A stretch of 64,000 nucleotides of DNA. Origin: Massilia sp. Se16.2.3. GTDB taxonomy: Bacteria; Pseudomonadota; Gammaproteobacteria; Burkholderiales; Burkholderiaceae_D. Of this stretch, positions 42,918 to 53,022 are shown piece after piece. The notes under the pieces were generated by a model. The model saw only the letters and a list, made by a program, of their open reading frames with translations. It ran no database searches and was not told the DNA's origin. The translations under genes and the position numbers were made by a program. Where the stretch lies: contig NZ_CP050451.1 of assembly GCF_014171595.1 (NCBI RefSeq), forward strand, positions 4,960,001 through 5,024,000, in the 5' to 3' direction. The stretch's first letter is position 1, and each line of letters opens with the position of its first letter.

Positions 42918-43898
42918 TCAGTTGAGCGCCTGCCCCAAGCTTAACAAGAAACGGTCGCACTCTGCAGGCAAGGGTGCCTGCAGCGTCATTGGCTTGCCGG
43001 TATCGGGGTGCGTGAACGTGATTTTATGGGCGTGCAGGAACATGCGGCGCAGGGCTCCGCGCTTGTCGGTCGCCTTCTGCAGCTGCTTGTTGAGGGCGAA
43101 ATCGCCGTATTTCTCGTCGCCCAGAATGGGAAAGCCCGACGATGACAGATGAACGCGGATCTGGTGGGTACGCCCCGTCTTCAGTTCGGCTTCCAGCAGG
43201 GCGAAATCCTCCCACTTGCGCAGCAGGCTGAAGACCGTATGCGATTCCATGCCGCCGGCCTGCACGACCACCCGGCGCTCGCCGTCCGGCGTCGTGTATT
43301 TATGCAGCGGCAGTTTCACGTGCTGGCGCTTGTTGACCCAGTTGCCGGCCACTGCGGTCAGGTAGCGCTTGTCGGTATGGCCGTCGCGCATTTGTTCGTG
43401 CAGGTTGGTCAGCGCCGAGCGCTTCTTCGCCAGCAGCAGCAAGCCCGAGGTCTCGCGGTCGAGCCGGTGCACCAGTTCCAGAAACTTCGCATCCGGGCGC
43501 GATGCCCGCAATTGTTCGATCACGCCATACGACACGCCCGAGCCGCCATGCACGGCCACGCCGGCCGGCTTGTCGATGACGAGCAGGTGACTGTCTTCGT
43601 GGACGATGGCAAATTCCGCGCCCGGTACCGGCGCCGTATGCGTTTTTTCGGCGATGCGGATCGGTGGAATACGCACCAGGTCGCCTGCTTCCAGGCGGTA
43701 CAGCTGGTCGATCCGGCCCTTGTTGACCCGGACTTCGCCGGATCGCAGGATCCGGTAAATGTGGCTTTTCGGAACGCCTTTACACACCCGCAGCAGGTAA
43801 TTGTCGATGCGCTGGCCGGCTTCTTCCTCGGTGATCGTAACGAACTGTGCTGCCAACGCCGCTGATGAAGGGGGAACAACATCGTTTTGCATCTTCAT
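42918..43898 (-). CDS. rluC: 23S rRNA pseudouridine synthase RluC
   Basis: A 326-residue enzyme from MKMQNDVVPPSSA, with GGGAAG upstream. The N-terminal S4 domain (AGQRIDNYLLRVCKGVPKSH; GEVRVNKGRIDQLYRLEAGD) is followed by the RluA-family catalytic domain. The catalytic Asp is in LELVHRLDRETSGLLLLAKK, with KTGRTHQIRVHLSSSGFPIL downstream. RluC modifies 955, 2504 and 2580 of 23S rRNA in E. coli. A 13-codon extension to 43937 is open, but has no ribosome site as good. It is divergent from rne, a conserved arrangement in betaproteobacteria. Confidence 0.92.
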   Translation of the reverse strand: MKMQNDVVPPSSAALAAQFVTITEEEAGQRIDNYLLRVCKGVPKSHIYRILRSGEVRVNKGRIDQLYRLEAGDLVRIPPIRIAEKTHTAPVPGAEFAIVHEDSHLLVIDKPAGVAVHGGSGVSYGVIEQLRASRPDAKFLELVHRLDRETSGLLLLAKKRSALTNLHEQMRDGHTDKRYLTAVAGNWVNKRQHVKLPLHKYTTPDGERRVVVQAGGMESHTVFSLLRKWEDFALLEAELKTGRTHQIRVHLSSSGFPILGDEKYGDFALNKQLQKATDKRGALRRMFLHAHKITFTHPDTGKPMTLQAPLPAECDRFLLSLGQALN

Positions 43899-44573
43899 TT
43901 GGACTGTCTTCCCAGAAATTCTCTCTAAGTCCTTCATTTTGAATATATAATCGACATGCGGCGGTCAAACCTCTGCAGGTGTAAGAATTAAAACGATATT
44001 TTACACAGGGGCGCGCTCCATCGGCCCCGCTGGCATGCAAATTCGATGGAAAAAACGTGTACGCACATTCCTGCGTGGATCAGGGTTGCACCGCAGTTGT
44101 AATCGGTTCACGCGCAGGAGTGCCGGATTGGATTGTTTGGAACTGTAAGGATAAGTACCAGCAAGCTTGCCCCAATAGAATTCTGTTAGGTGGTGGGCTT
44201 GCCGGTTGATGGTGTCGATAACGCTTGTCGTTTCGCCCGACCCGTTGCAGGCGTCATCCTGCAGGCTTCACAGACAAGGCTGACTCCATCGCCTGTCGTC
44301 GAAGTCCAGGAGATGTTCGTCATAAACGGTCTGGCTGGTTTTGCGCGCATTGCCTCACCCTGTCGTGCCGCTCGGGATGAGCGGCCCGGGGTTGGCGTGC
44401 CCTCGGCATGACGATCGATTCCATGCGCCCTGTTGCGGCGGCGGGCTTCGTTGCTCGCTCTGCCGCACGCCCGGGCATACCCCCCTCCAGCTCTCCCCTC
44501 CCGCGTATGTCCCTGTAGTTCGCCGCCCTGGCAAGGCGGCTTTGGAACGACCCACGGGTCGCGGAGCAATAAA
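43899..44573. other. Divergent rluC-rne promoter region and long rne leader
   Basis: These 675 bases contain no supported gene. An AT-rich TATATAAT-like segment at about 43942-43952 suits an rluC promoter. The rne side is long, compatible with a long 5' leader such as the one RNase E uses for autoregulation in E. coli. Just before the rne ribosome site, GCCGCC-CTGGCAA-GGCGGC (44523-44540) forms a stable hairpin, which could affect translation or be cut by RNase E. Confidence 0.5.
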
Positions 44574-47500
44574 ATGAAACGTATGTTGTTTAACGCTACG
44601 CAGCAAGAAGAACTGCGCGTAGCGATTGTCGACGGCCAGAAACTGATCGACATCGATATCGAAACGGCCGGGCGCGAACAGCGCAAGTCGAATATCTACA
44701 AGGGTGTCATCACCCGCATCGAACCCTCCCTCGAAGCTTGCTTCGTCAGCTACGGCGAAGACCGCCACGGCTTCCTCCCCTTCAAAGAAGTTGCCCGCAC
44801 GTATTTCCGTGAAGGCGTCGACGTCCGCAATGCTTCCATCAAGGAAGCCCTGCGCGAAGGCCAGGAAATCATGGTCCAGGTCGAAAAGGAAGAGCGCGGC
44901 AACAAGGGCGCGGCCCTGACCTCGTTCATTTCGCTGGCCGGCCGCTACCTGGTCCTGATGCCGAACAACCCGCGCGGCGGCGGCGTGTCGCGCCGTGTCG
45001 AAGGCGAAGAGCGCCAGGAACTGCGGGAGACGATGGACAAGCTGGATTTGCCGCAAGGCATGTCGGTGATTGCCCGTACCGCCGGCATCGGCCGCAATGT
45101 CGAAGAACTCCAGTGGGACCTGAATTACCTGATGCAACTCTGGCGCGCGATCGAAGGCGCCGGCAAGTCGGCATCGGGCGCCTTCCTGATCTACCAGGAA
45201 TCGTCGCTGGTCATCCGCGCCATCCGCGATTACTTCCAGCCTGACATCGGCGAAGTCCTGATCGACACCGACGAAATCTACGACCAGGCCCAGCAGTTCA
45301 TGAGCCACGTGATGCCCGACATGGCGCACCGCGTGAAGCGCTACAGCGACGACGTGCCGCTGTTCTCGCGCTTCCAGATCGAACACCAGATCGAAACCGC
45401 CTACGCGCGCACCGTGCCGCTGCCATCGGGCGGCGCCATCGTCATCGACCACACCGAAGCCCTGGTCTCCATCGACGTCAACTCGGCACGCGCCACGCGC
45501 GGCTCGGACATCGAGACCACCGCCTTCAACACCAACTGCGAAGCGGCCGACGAAGTGGCGCGCCAGCTGCGCCTGCGCGACCTGGGCGGCCTGATCGTCA
45601 TCGACTTCATCGACATGGAAGTCGCAAAGAACCAGCGCGAAGTCGAACAGCGCCTGAAGGACGCCCTGCACCACGACCGTGCGCGCGTCCAGATGGGCAA
45701 GATTTCCCGCTTCGGCCTGATGGAACTGTCGCGCCAGCGCCTGCGTCCGTCGCTGTCGGAAGGCTCGCACGTGACCTGCCCGCGCTGCTCGGGCACCGGC
45801 CACATCCGCGATACCGAATCGTCCGCCCTGCAAGTCCTGCGCATCATCCAGGAAGAGGCGATGAAGGAAAACTCGGCGACCATCCACGTCCAGGTGCCGG
45901 TCGACGTCGCCGCCTTCCTGCTCAACGAAAAGCGCGGCGAAGTCCTCAAGATCGAGAACCGCCACCGCATCACCGTGATCCTGGTGCCGAACAAGCACCT
46001 CGACACCCCGCACTACAAGCTCGAGCGCATCAAGCACGACGATCCGCGCCTCGAAGAAGCGCCGTCCAGCTACACGCTGGCCGAATCGGCCGAAACCGAC
46101 ATGGCCTACAGCAAGCGCCAGAAGGAAGAAGCCAAGCCGCGCCAGGAAGCCATGGTCAAGACCATCACCCCGGCCCAGCCGGCGCCCGTGGTCGACCGCA
46201 GCGAGGCCGCGAAACCGGTCAAGGCCGCCGAAGCGCCAAGCGCACCAGCCGCACCGGTTGCCGCCCCTGCCCCGGCCGGCTTCTTCGCCCGCCTGCGCGC
46301 GCCTTCTTCGGCGGCGCTCCTGCCCCGGCAGAGGCGCCGGTCGTTGCCGAACCGGCCAAGCCGGCCGCGGCGACGCCAGGCCAGGCCGAACGCGGCGAGC
46401 GCAACGGCCGTGGCCAGCGCAGCCGGAATGGTCGCAATGAGGGACGCAACGAGGGCCGTAACGAAGGCCGCAAGGGCCGCGACCGCGACGAGACCGCGAA
46501 AGCCGGCGTCGAAGACAGCGTCAAAGCTGCCGAGACCGAAGGCAAGCCGGCACGCCAGCCGCGTCCGCCACGCGAGCCGCGTGCTCCGCGTGAAGCGCGC
46601 GAGCCTGCCGACACCGCACAGGCCGCACCGCGCGCCGAACGCGGCGAACGTCCGGAACGCGCCGAGCGTCCCGAGCGTGCACCACGCCAGCCGCGTGAAC
46701 GCAGCGAGCGCCAGCAGCCGGTCGAAGCCAAGCTCGACGAGGTGAGCGCCATCCACGCGATCCCGGCGCCGCCGGAAGCCGAACTGTCGACGACCACCCC
46801 GCACGGTGACCTGCTCGAGCACGCCGTCAAGGCCGTGACCACGCTGGGCCCGAACGGCGAGGGAAACCGATCTCGAGGGCGGCGACGAGCCGCGCCGCCG
46901 CCGCCGCCGCGGTGGCCGCAACCGCAACCGCCGCGACCGCGATGGCGTCGATGGCATCGAAACGCCGGAAAACGGCGAAGCGGGCGCCACCCCGGCCTTT
47001 ACGCCGGTCGCCGACGAGGAAGCAGCCAAGGTGCAAGCCGCCGCCAAGTCCGGCCGCAAGCCGCGTGGCGAAGGCAGGCAGCAGTCGGCCGAGCCGGGCC
47101 CATGGCCGTTCCCGACCGCTGCGTCGGTGGCTGCGTCGGCTACCGCGTCGGCTACCGCGTCGGCTGCCGCGTCGGCCAAAGCTGCCGAACGGGCCGCTCA
47201 GGCCGCTGCCGCGCCAGCGCCAGCCCCGGCTCCGGCCCCTGCTTCGGCTGTATCGGCAAGCGCAGCGGCGGGCAACTTCACCGTCGCGGCGCCAACCGCG
47301 CAGGCCTGGTTCTTCCCGACCTCGGTCAAGGCTGCACCGGCTGCCGCTCCGGCCGCCGCTGCTCCTGCGCCGGCACCGGTCGCGCAGCCGGCTCCGGTCG
47401 CTGCCGCACCTGCGCCAGCCGTGCAAGCTGCCGCCGCACCGCAAGCGCCAGTCGCCGCTCCGGCAGCACCTGCTCCAGCCCCGGCTGCCCCAGCACCTGC

Positions 47501-47738
47501 TCCAGCCCCGGCTGCCCCAGCACCTGCTCCAGCCCCGGCTGCGGCAAGCGCGCCGGCCGACCTCGGCGAACTGCTCGGTGCCGCCGGCCTGACGCTGGCC
47601 TCGACCGATCCGGAAAAGCTGCGCGCAGCCCGGGAAGCGGCGGCGCAAGCTGCCGCCCCGGTGCGCGTCGGCCGCGCCCGCAAGCCGGCGCCAAAGCTGG
47701 CCGACGAGCCGCTGATCCAGGTCGATACCCGCCAGTAA
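44574..47738 (+). CDS. rne: RNase E, endoribonuclease and degradosome scaffold (two compensating frame breaks)
   Basis: RNase E starts mRNA decay and processes rRNA and t[23 protein letters not shown] opens the S1-containing catalytic half. The catalytic Asp residues are D301 ([12 protein letters not shown]) and D344 ([10 protein letters not shown]), and the zinc-link CPRCSGTG has Cys 402 and 405; all sit two residues before the E. coli positions. The C-terminal half is Arg/Pro/Ala-rich and disordered. The frame breaks at GCGCGCGCC near 46296-46302 (one base short: then [14 protein letters not shown]) and is restored at about 46860-46862 (one base extra: then [20 protein letters not shown]). 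Restored length is about 1054 residues. The tail ends in long Pro-Ala repeats. An essential gene is unlikely to be broken. Confidence 0.95.
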
Positions 47739-47756
47739 CCGGGTAGCGATCCGAAC

Positions 47757-47787
47757 GAAAAAGGGAAGCCGCGTGCTTCCCTTTTTT
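47757..47787 (+). terminator. Rho-independent terminator of rne
   Basis: AAAAAGGGAAGC-CGCGT-GCTTCCCTTTTTT: an eight-base-pair stem with a six-T tail, 19 bases after the rne stop. Confidence 0.93.
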
Positions 47788-47827
47788 ACATCGATTTTTT
47801 CGCTCGATTTCACGGGAAACCGCCGCC

Positions 47828-49164
47828 ATGAACGATGCCGCCCTCCCCGCCCAGGTCAGCTTGCGCGAAGCCTTCCTCTACTGGCTCAAGCTTGGCTTCA
47901 TCAGCTTCGGCGGCCCCGCCGGCCAGATCGCGCTCATGCACACCGAACTGGTCGAGCGCCGCCGCTGGATTTCCGAAGGCCGCTTCCTGCATGCGCTGAA
48001 CTATTGCATGCTGCTGCCCGGCCCCGAGGCGACCCAGCTCGCTGTCTACATCGGCTGGCTGCTGCATCGCACCCGCGGCGGCATCGTCGCCGGCGTGCTG
48101 TTCATCCTGCCTTCGCTGCTGATGTTGATCGGGCTGGCCTGGATCTACCTCACCTTCGGCCACCTGACGCTTGTCACCGGCATCATGAACGGCATCAAGC
48201 CGGCCGTGGTCGCGATCGTGCTGGCGGCGGCCTGGCGCATCGGCAGCCGCACGCTGCGCAATCCCATCCCGGTGGCGATCGCCGCCGCCGCCTTTGTCGC
48301 CATCGCCCTGCTGAGCGTACCGTTTCCCTTGATCGTGCTGGCGGCGGCCCTGGCCGGCATGCTGGGGGCGCGCCTGCGGCCGCAAGCCTTCCGGGCACCC
48401 GGCCATGCCGCGCACGCGCAGGCGGGAACGGCGCGTCCGCGCGCCCTCATCGACGACGACACCCCGACGCCCGCGCATGCCCGCTTTTTTCGCGCTTGCG
48501 GCTGGCAGCGGTCGTGGGAATCGGCGTCGGCATCATGCTGGCCTGCTGGCTGCTGCTGGCCGCCTGGGGCGGCGCCCACGGCACCCTGGCGCAGATGGGC
48601 TGGTTCTTCACCAAGACCGCCCTGCTCACCTTCGGCGGCGCCTATGCCGTGCTGCCCTACGTGGTGCAGGGCGCGGTCGAGCACTTCGGCTGGCTGAGCG
48701 GGTCGCAGATGATCGATGGCCTGGCGCTGGGCGAAACCACGCCCGGCCCCCTGATTATGATCGTCGCTTTCGTCGGCTTCGTCGGCGGCTGGACCCATGC
48801 CGTGTTCGGACCGGCCGCGCCGGTACTCGGCGCCATCGCCGGCGCCTGCGTCGCCGCCCTGTTCACCTTCGTGCCTTCGTTCGTGTTCATCCTGGCCGGC
48901 GGGCCGCTGGTCGAGTCCACGCGCGGCAACCTGCGCCTGACCGCGCCGCTGACCGCCATCTCGGCCGCGGTGGTCGGGGTGATCGCCAGCCTGGCCCTGT
49001 ATTTCGGCCGAGAAGTCTTCTTTGCCGGCGGCAGCCTGCAGCCGCAGGCGCTGGTGCTGGGCGTGCTGGCGGCGGTGGCGTTGCTGCGCTACCGGGTCGG
49101 CACCATCGGCCTGCTCGGCGCCTGTGCGCTGGCGGGGCTCGTGCTATCGTACTGGCATGGCTGA
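47828..49164 (+). CDS. chrA: ChrA, chromate transporter (one frame break)
   Basis: A two-domain CHR-family membrane transporter that exports chromate in characterised members. The first CHR domain has [20 protein letters not shown] and [18 protein letters not shown]. The second has [20 protein letters not shown] and [20 protein letters not shown]. About ten hydrophobic segments are seen. The frame breaks in a run of six T at 48485-48490. Adding one T continues as [20 protein letters not shown], giving about 445 residues; the span is 3n+2. The stop overlaps the moaA start by eight bases. Some CHR proteins are of unknown substrate. Confidence 0.88.
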
Positions 49165-50266
49165 AAAAATCTTCATGCTGAACGACTTGCGCCACCCTGC
49201 GCTGGCCGTTCCGGCAACACCCGTGGCACCGGGCGGCACGCTCGTCGATGCGCTGGCGCGTCCGCTGCACGACCTGCGCATTTCCGTGACCGACCGCTGC
49301 AACTTCCGCTGCGTGTATTGCATGCCGAAGGAAGTGTTCGGCAAGGACTACCCCTACCTGCCGCATGCCGAGCTGCTCTCGTTCGAGGAAATCGCGCGTG
49401 TGGCCGGCCTGTTCGTCGCCCATGGCGTGGAAAAGATCCGCCTGACCGGCGGCGAGCCGCTGCTGCGCAAGCACCTCGAGCGCCTGGTGGCGATGCTGCG
49501 CGCCATCCCGACACCGTCCGGCCGCCCGCTCGACCTGACCCTGACCACCAATGGCTCGCTGCTGGCGCGCAAGGCGCGCAGCCTGCGCGATGCCGGGCTG
49601 GACCGCGTCACGGTCTCGCTCGACGCCCTCGACGACAGCGTGTTCCGGCGCATGAACGACGTCGATTTCTCGGTGGCCGACGTGCTTGCCGGGATCGAGG
49701 CCGCGCATGCCGCCGGCCTCGGCCCGATCAAGGTCAACATGGTCGTCAAGCGCGGCAGCAACGACGACCAGATCCTGCCGATGGCGCGCCACTTCAAGGG
49801 CTCGCCCGTCATCCTGCGCTTCATCGAATACATGGACGTGGGCGCCTCGAACGGCTGGAACATGGAGGAAGTCATGCCATCGAGCGAGGTGGTGCGCCGC
49901 ATCGGCGCCGAACTGCCCCTGCTGCCGCTTGCTGCCAACTATGCCGGCGAAACGGCATCGCGCTGGCGCTATGCCGATGGCAGCGGGGAAATCGGCGTCA
50001 TCTCCAGCGTCACCGGGGCCTTCTGCGGCGACTGCAGCCGCATGCGCCTGTCGACCGAAGGCAAACTGTACACCTGCCTGTTCGCCACCCGCGGCCATGA
50101 CTTGCGCGCCCTGCTGCGCAGTGGTGCAGATGACCTGGCGATCGGCGGCGCCATCGCCCAGCTCTGGCGCGGCCGCACGGACCGTTATTCCGAAACCCGC
50201 GGCATCGAGCCTGCCGGCACGAAAGCCGGCGCGAAAAAAGTCGAAATGTCCTATATCGGCGGTTGA
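49157..50266 (+). CDS. moaA: MoaA, GTP 3',8-cyclase of molybdenum cofactor synthesis
   Basis: A 369-residue radical-SAM enzyme catalysing the first step of Mo-cofactor synthesis, with MoaC. The SAM cluster is C-x3-C-x2-C in [17 protein letters not shown]. The second cluster is in [19 protein letters not shown]. The SAM-binding GGE motif is [10 protein letters not shown], and the chain ends in the catalytic Gly-Gly (YIGG). The first ATG (49157) overlaps chrA; an alternative is 49175. mobA follows after seven bases, so moaA-mobA-moeA form an operon. Confidence 0.96.
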   Translation: MAEKIFMLNDLRHPALAVPATPVAPGGTLVDALARPLHDLRISVTDRCNFRCVYCMPKEVFGKDYPYLPHAELLSFEEIARVAGLFVAHGVEKIRLTGGEPLLRKHLERLVAMLRAIPTPSGRPLDLTLTTNGSLLARKARSLRDAGLDRVTVSLDALDDSVFRRMNDVDFSVADVLAGIEAAHAAGLGPIKVNMVVKRGSNDDQILPMARHFKGSPVILRFIEYMDVGASNGWNMEEVMPSSEVVRRIGAELPLLPLAANYAGETASRWRYADGSGEIGVISSVTGAFCGDCSRMRLSTEGKLYTCLFATRGHDLRALLRSGADDLAIGGAIAQLWRGRTDRYSETRGIEPAGTKAGAKKVEMSYIGG

Positions 50267-50273
50267 CAACAAT

Positions 50274-50880
50274 ATGAACAAGCATGAATCGATCAGCGGG
50301 CTGATCCTCGCGGGCGGACGCGGCACGCGCATGGGCCAGGTGGACAAGGGCCTGCAGCCGTTTCGCGGCAAGACCATGGTGGACCACGTGCTCGAGCGGC
50401 TCGGCGCCCAGGTTGGCAGCGTCGCGATCAACGCCAACCAGAACCTGGACACCTATGCGGCGCTGGGCGTGCCGGTATGGCCGGACGAGCTGCCAGGCTT
50501 TGCCGGGCCGCTGGCGGGCATGGCGGTCGGCATGCGCCACTGCGGCACGCCATATTTGCTCACCGCGCCCTGCGACTCGCCCTTCCTGCCACCCGACCTG
50601 GCCGCTCGCCTGCTGGCCGCGCTGGAGGCGCAGGACGCCGACCTGGCATTCGCCGTCGTCCCGGGAACCCGGCCGGCGTCCGCAGCCGCATCCCGTGTTC
50701 TGCCCGGTGAAGGTGAAACACCTGCCGGTGCTGTCGCGCTACCTGATGGAGGGCGGCCGGCGCATGGATGGCTGGTACAGGGACCTGAAGGCGGTCGAGG
50801 TGCTGTTCGAGGATGGGGATGCCTTTCGCAACATCAATACGCTGGACGAACTGCAGGCGCTCGATGCGCCGCGCGCGCCG
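50274..50880 (+). CDS. mobA: MobA, molybdenum cofactor guanylyltransferase (one frame break)
   Basis: MobA attaches GMP to molybdopterin. The nucleotide-binding start GLILAGGRGTRMGQVDKGLQ is diagnostic, and PLAGMAVGMRHCGTPYLLTA with CDSPFLPPDL follows. The frame breaks near GGG at 50663-50665; with one G less, the protein continues as PQPHPVFCPVKVKHLPVLSR, then MDGWYRDLKAVEVLFEDGDA and FRNINTLDELQALD, the usual MobA end. No stop follows: the frame runs on into the moeA sequence (see moeA). The right boundary given here is where MobA similarity ends. Confidence 0.85.
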
Positions 50881-50892
50881 CGCCTGGCCGAC

Positions 50893-52151
50893 GTGACGAG
50901 CTGCCTGTCCGGCTACGATCCGGACGCGCTGCCGGTGAAGGACGCCCAGCACATCATCCGCAGCTTCGTGCAGCCGGTAGGCGCCGTCGAGCAGGTGGCG
51001 CTACGTGCGGCCCGGGGCGCGTGCTCGCGCGCGACATCGTCTCGACCATCGACGTGCCCGCGCACGACAATTCGGCCATGGACGGTTACGCGCTGCGCGG
51101 CGAGGATGTGCCGCTCGAAGGCGAAGCGCGCTTTGCCGTGATCGGCACCGCCTATGCCGGCATCCCGGCCGGCCTGGTGCCGGGCCCGGGCGAATGCGTG
51201 CGCATCATGACGGGCGGCGTCATGCCGGCCGGTTGCGACAGCGTGGTGCCGCAGGAATTCGTGATGGAAGACGGCGCCCACGCAATCGTGCTCAGGGCCG
51301 GCACCATCAAGCCGGGCGACAACCGCCGCTTCGCCGGCGAAGACCTGAAGGCCGGCAGCCCCGCCCTGCGCGCCGGCCGCGTGATCCGTCCGGCCGACCT
51401 GGGCCTGATCGCTTCGCTCGGCGTGGCCGAGGTACCGGTGCGGCGGCGCCTGCGCGTGGCCTTCTTTTCCACTGGCGACGAGCTGCGCTCGATCGGCCAG
51501 CCGCTCGCGCCGGGTTCCGTCTACGACAGCAACCGCTACACCATCTACGGCATGCTGCAGCGCCTCGGCTGCGACATCGTCGACATGGGCGTGGTGCGCG
51601 ACGATCCGGCGGCGTTGGAAGAAGCATTGCGCAGCGCCTGCGAGAACGCCGACGCCATCATCACCTCCGGCGGCGTCTCGGTGGGCGCGGCCGATTACAC
51701 CAAACAGATCATGGCGCGCCTGGGCGACGTCACCTTCTGGAAGATCGGCATGCGCCCGGGCCGGCCGCTGGCCTTTGGACGCATCGCCTCGAACGGCCAT
51801 AGCGCCTTTTTGTTCGGCCTGCCGGGCAATCCGGTAGCGGTAATGGTCTCGTTCTACTTCTTCGCGCGCGACGCCCTGCTGCGCATGATGGGCGCCGACG
51901 CCCCGCTGCCGCTGCTGCGCGCCCGCTGCGTGGCGTCAATTCGCAAGAAACCCGGCCGCACCGAATACCAGCGCGGCATCCTCGCCCACGGCGCCGACGG
52001 CGCTCCTGAAGTCCGCATCACCGGCTCGCAAGGCTCGGGCATCCTGCGTTCGATGTCGGAGGCGAACTGCATGGTGGTGCTGCACGATGGGCAGGGCAAT
52101 GTGGAGGCGGGGGAGATGGTGGATGTGCTGATGTTCGAGGGGCTGATCTAA
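50893..52151 (+). CDS. moeA: MoeA, molybdopterin molybdotransferase (one frame break; open to mobA)
   Basis: MoeA inserts molybdenum into adenylylated molybdopterin. TSCLSGYDPDALPVKDAQHI is the family N-terminus, VPAHDNSAMDGYALRGEDVP and RIMTGGVMPAGCDSVVPQEF are the catalytic signatures, and ITSGGVSVGAADYTKQIMAR and FGLPGNPVAVMVSFYFFARD follow. The frame breaks at the G run 51014-51017; adding one G gives RAARGRVLARDIVSTIDVPA. The start is unclear. A GTG at 50893 is used here, but the frame is open without any stop from mobA, so the two may be one MobA-MoeA protein of about 625 residues, or a junction stop may be hidden by another indel. Confidence 0.86.
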
Positions 52152-52155
52152 GTCG

Positions 52156-52187
52156 GTAGGGTGGGCGCCCCGTGCCCACGCGGTACG
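52156..52187. repeat. GTAGGGTGGGC-family palindrome, moeA side of the RAYT gene
   Basis: GGTAGGGTGGGCGCCCC then GTGCCCACGCGGTAC, a single unit ending in the CGCGGTAC seen at other copies. It lies just after moeA and 44 bases from the end of the RAYT gene. Confidence 0.88.
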
Positions 52188-52230
52188 ACGTCTCCATGAT
52201 CCACAGAGCGCGGCGACACCCCGTACCGCC

Positions 52231-52770
52231 CTACTCTAGCTGCATCATCTCAGCCTGAGCCGTTCCACCCCAATCGGCCGGATAAATGCCTGTCCGCACG
52301 AACCGATGAAATGTCGAAAACGGCCACGCTATCGCGCTGTCGGCATGACCATGCCGGACAGGGTTGAAATGAACGTAATCCGCATGCCGTTCGAAATCAA
52401 GATCATCCCGTATCCGATGTTCGAAGAACCGGCGCTGCCAGATTGCCGCATCACGGTGCTTGATTCGCGACGGGCTAGGGTGCCCGGTATAAGGCGTCGT
52501 TATCCCGGCAAAGCGCGACACCGAGTTCTTGATGAGCGCCCAGCGCGTCGAATAGTCCAGGTCCCCGTCGGGCAAGGTCCAGATGCAATGTAAATGGTCG
52601 GGCATCAAGACCCAGGCATCGATGTCGAACGGGCGAACGATACGAACATCTTGCACCGCGCGGCGTAGCGCGGCGCGGATCGGTGGGAGACACAGGATGG
52701 GTTGGCGCCGAAACGACACCAGGGTGAAGAAGTAGGTGGAGCCGGTACGTGCGCGACGGTATCGGGACAT
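52231..52770 (-). CDS. REP-associated tyrosine transposase (RAYT, TnpA_REP family)
   Basis: A 179-residue Y1-type transposase domain protein. The N-terminus MSRYRRARTGSTYFFTLVSF matches the RAYT start pattern. The metal-binding HUH motif is HLH at 59-61 in VLMPDHLHCIWTLP, and the candidate nucleophile Tyr132 is in DYVHFNPVRHG, with the conserved Asn-Pro. RAYTs are single-copy, domesticated relatives of IS200/IS605 transposases that process REP palindromes. This gene is flanked on both sides by palindromic repeats of the same dispersed family found at four other loci in the window, which fits that role. Confidence 0.93.
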   Translation of the reverse strand: MSRYRRARTGSTYFFTLVSFRRQPILCLPPIRAALRRAVQDVRIVRPFDIDAWVLMPDHLHCIWTLPDGDLDYSTRWALIKNSVSRFAGITTPYTGHPSPSRIKHRDAAIWQRRFFEHRIRDDLDFERHADYVHFNPVRHGHADSAIAWPFSTFHRFVRTGIYPADWGGTAQAEMMQLE

Positions 52771-52808
52771 GGTGGCGCATTGTATGTTGCACGCACCGAA
52801 GTACGTTA

Positions 52809-53022
52809 TGCGTCACGGATGATTGATGAGATGCGTCAACTGTTCCGTGACGCACCGTTCACGCGTGGGCGCGGGGCGTCAACCGTTCCGTGGTCGCACC
52901 GTTCACGCGTGGGCACGGGGCGTCAACCGTTCCGTGGTCGCACCGTTCACGCGTGGGCACGGGGCGTCAACCGTTCCGTGGTCGCACCGTTCACGCGTGG
53001 GCACGGGGCGCCCACCCTACGG
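52809..53022. repeat. Tandem 44-base repeats of the GTAGGGTGGGC family, rmuC side of the RAYT gene
   Basis: First an inverted pair CGTCACGGA / TCCGTGACG (52811-52852). Then ACGCGTGGG recurs at 52861, 52905, 52949 and 52993, a 44-base period with unit parts GGGGCGTCAACCGTTCCGTG and GTCGCACCGTTC. The last copy ends GGCGCCCACCCTACGGG. Its CTA (53017-53019) is the stop codon of rmuC on the minus strand. Confidence 0.92.
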
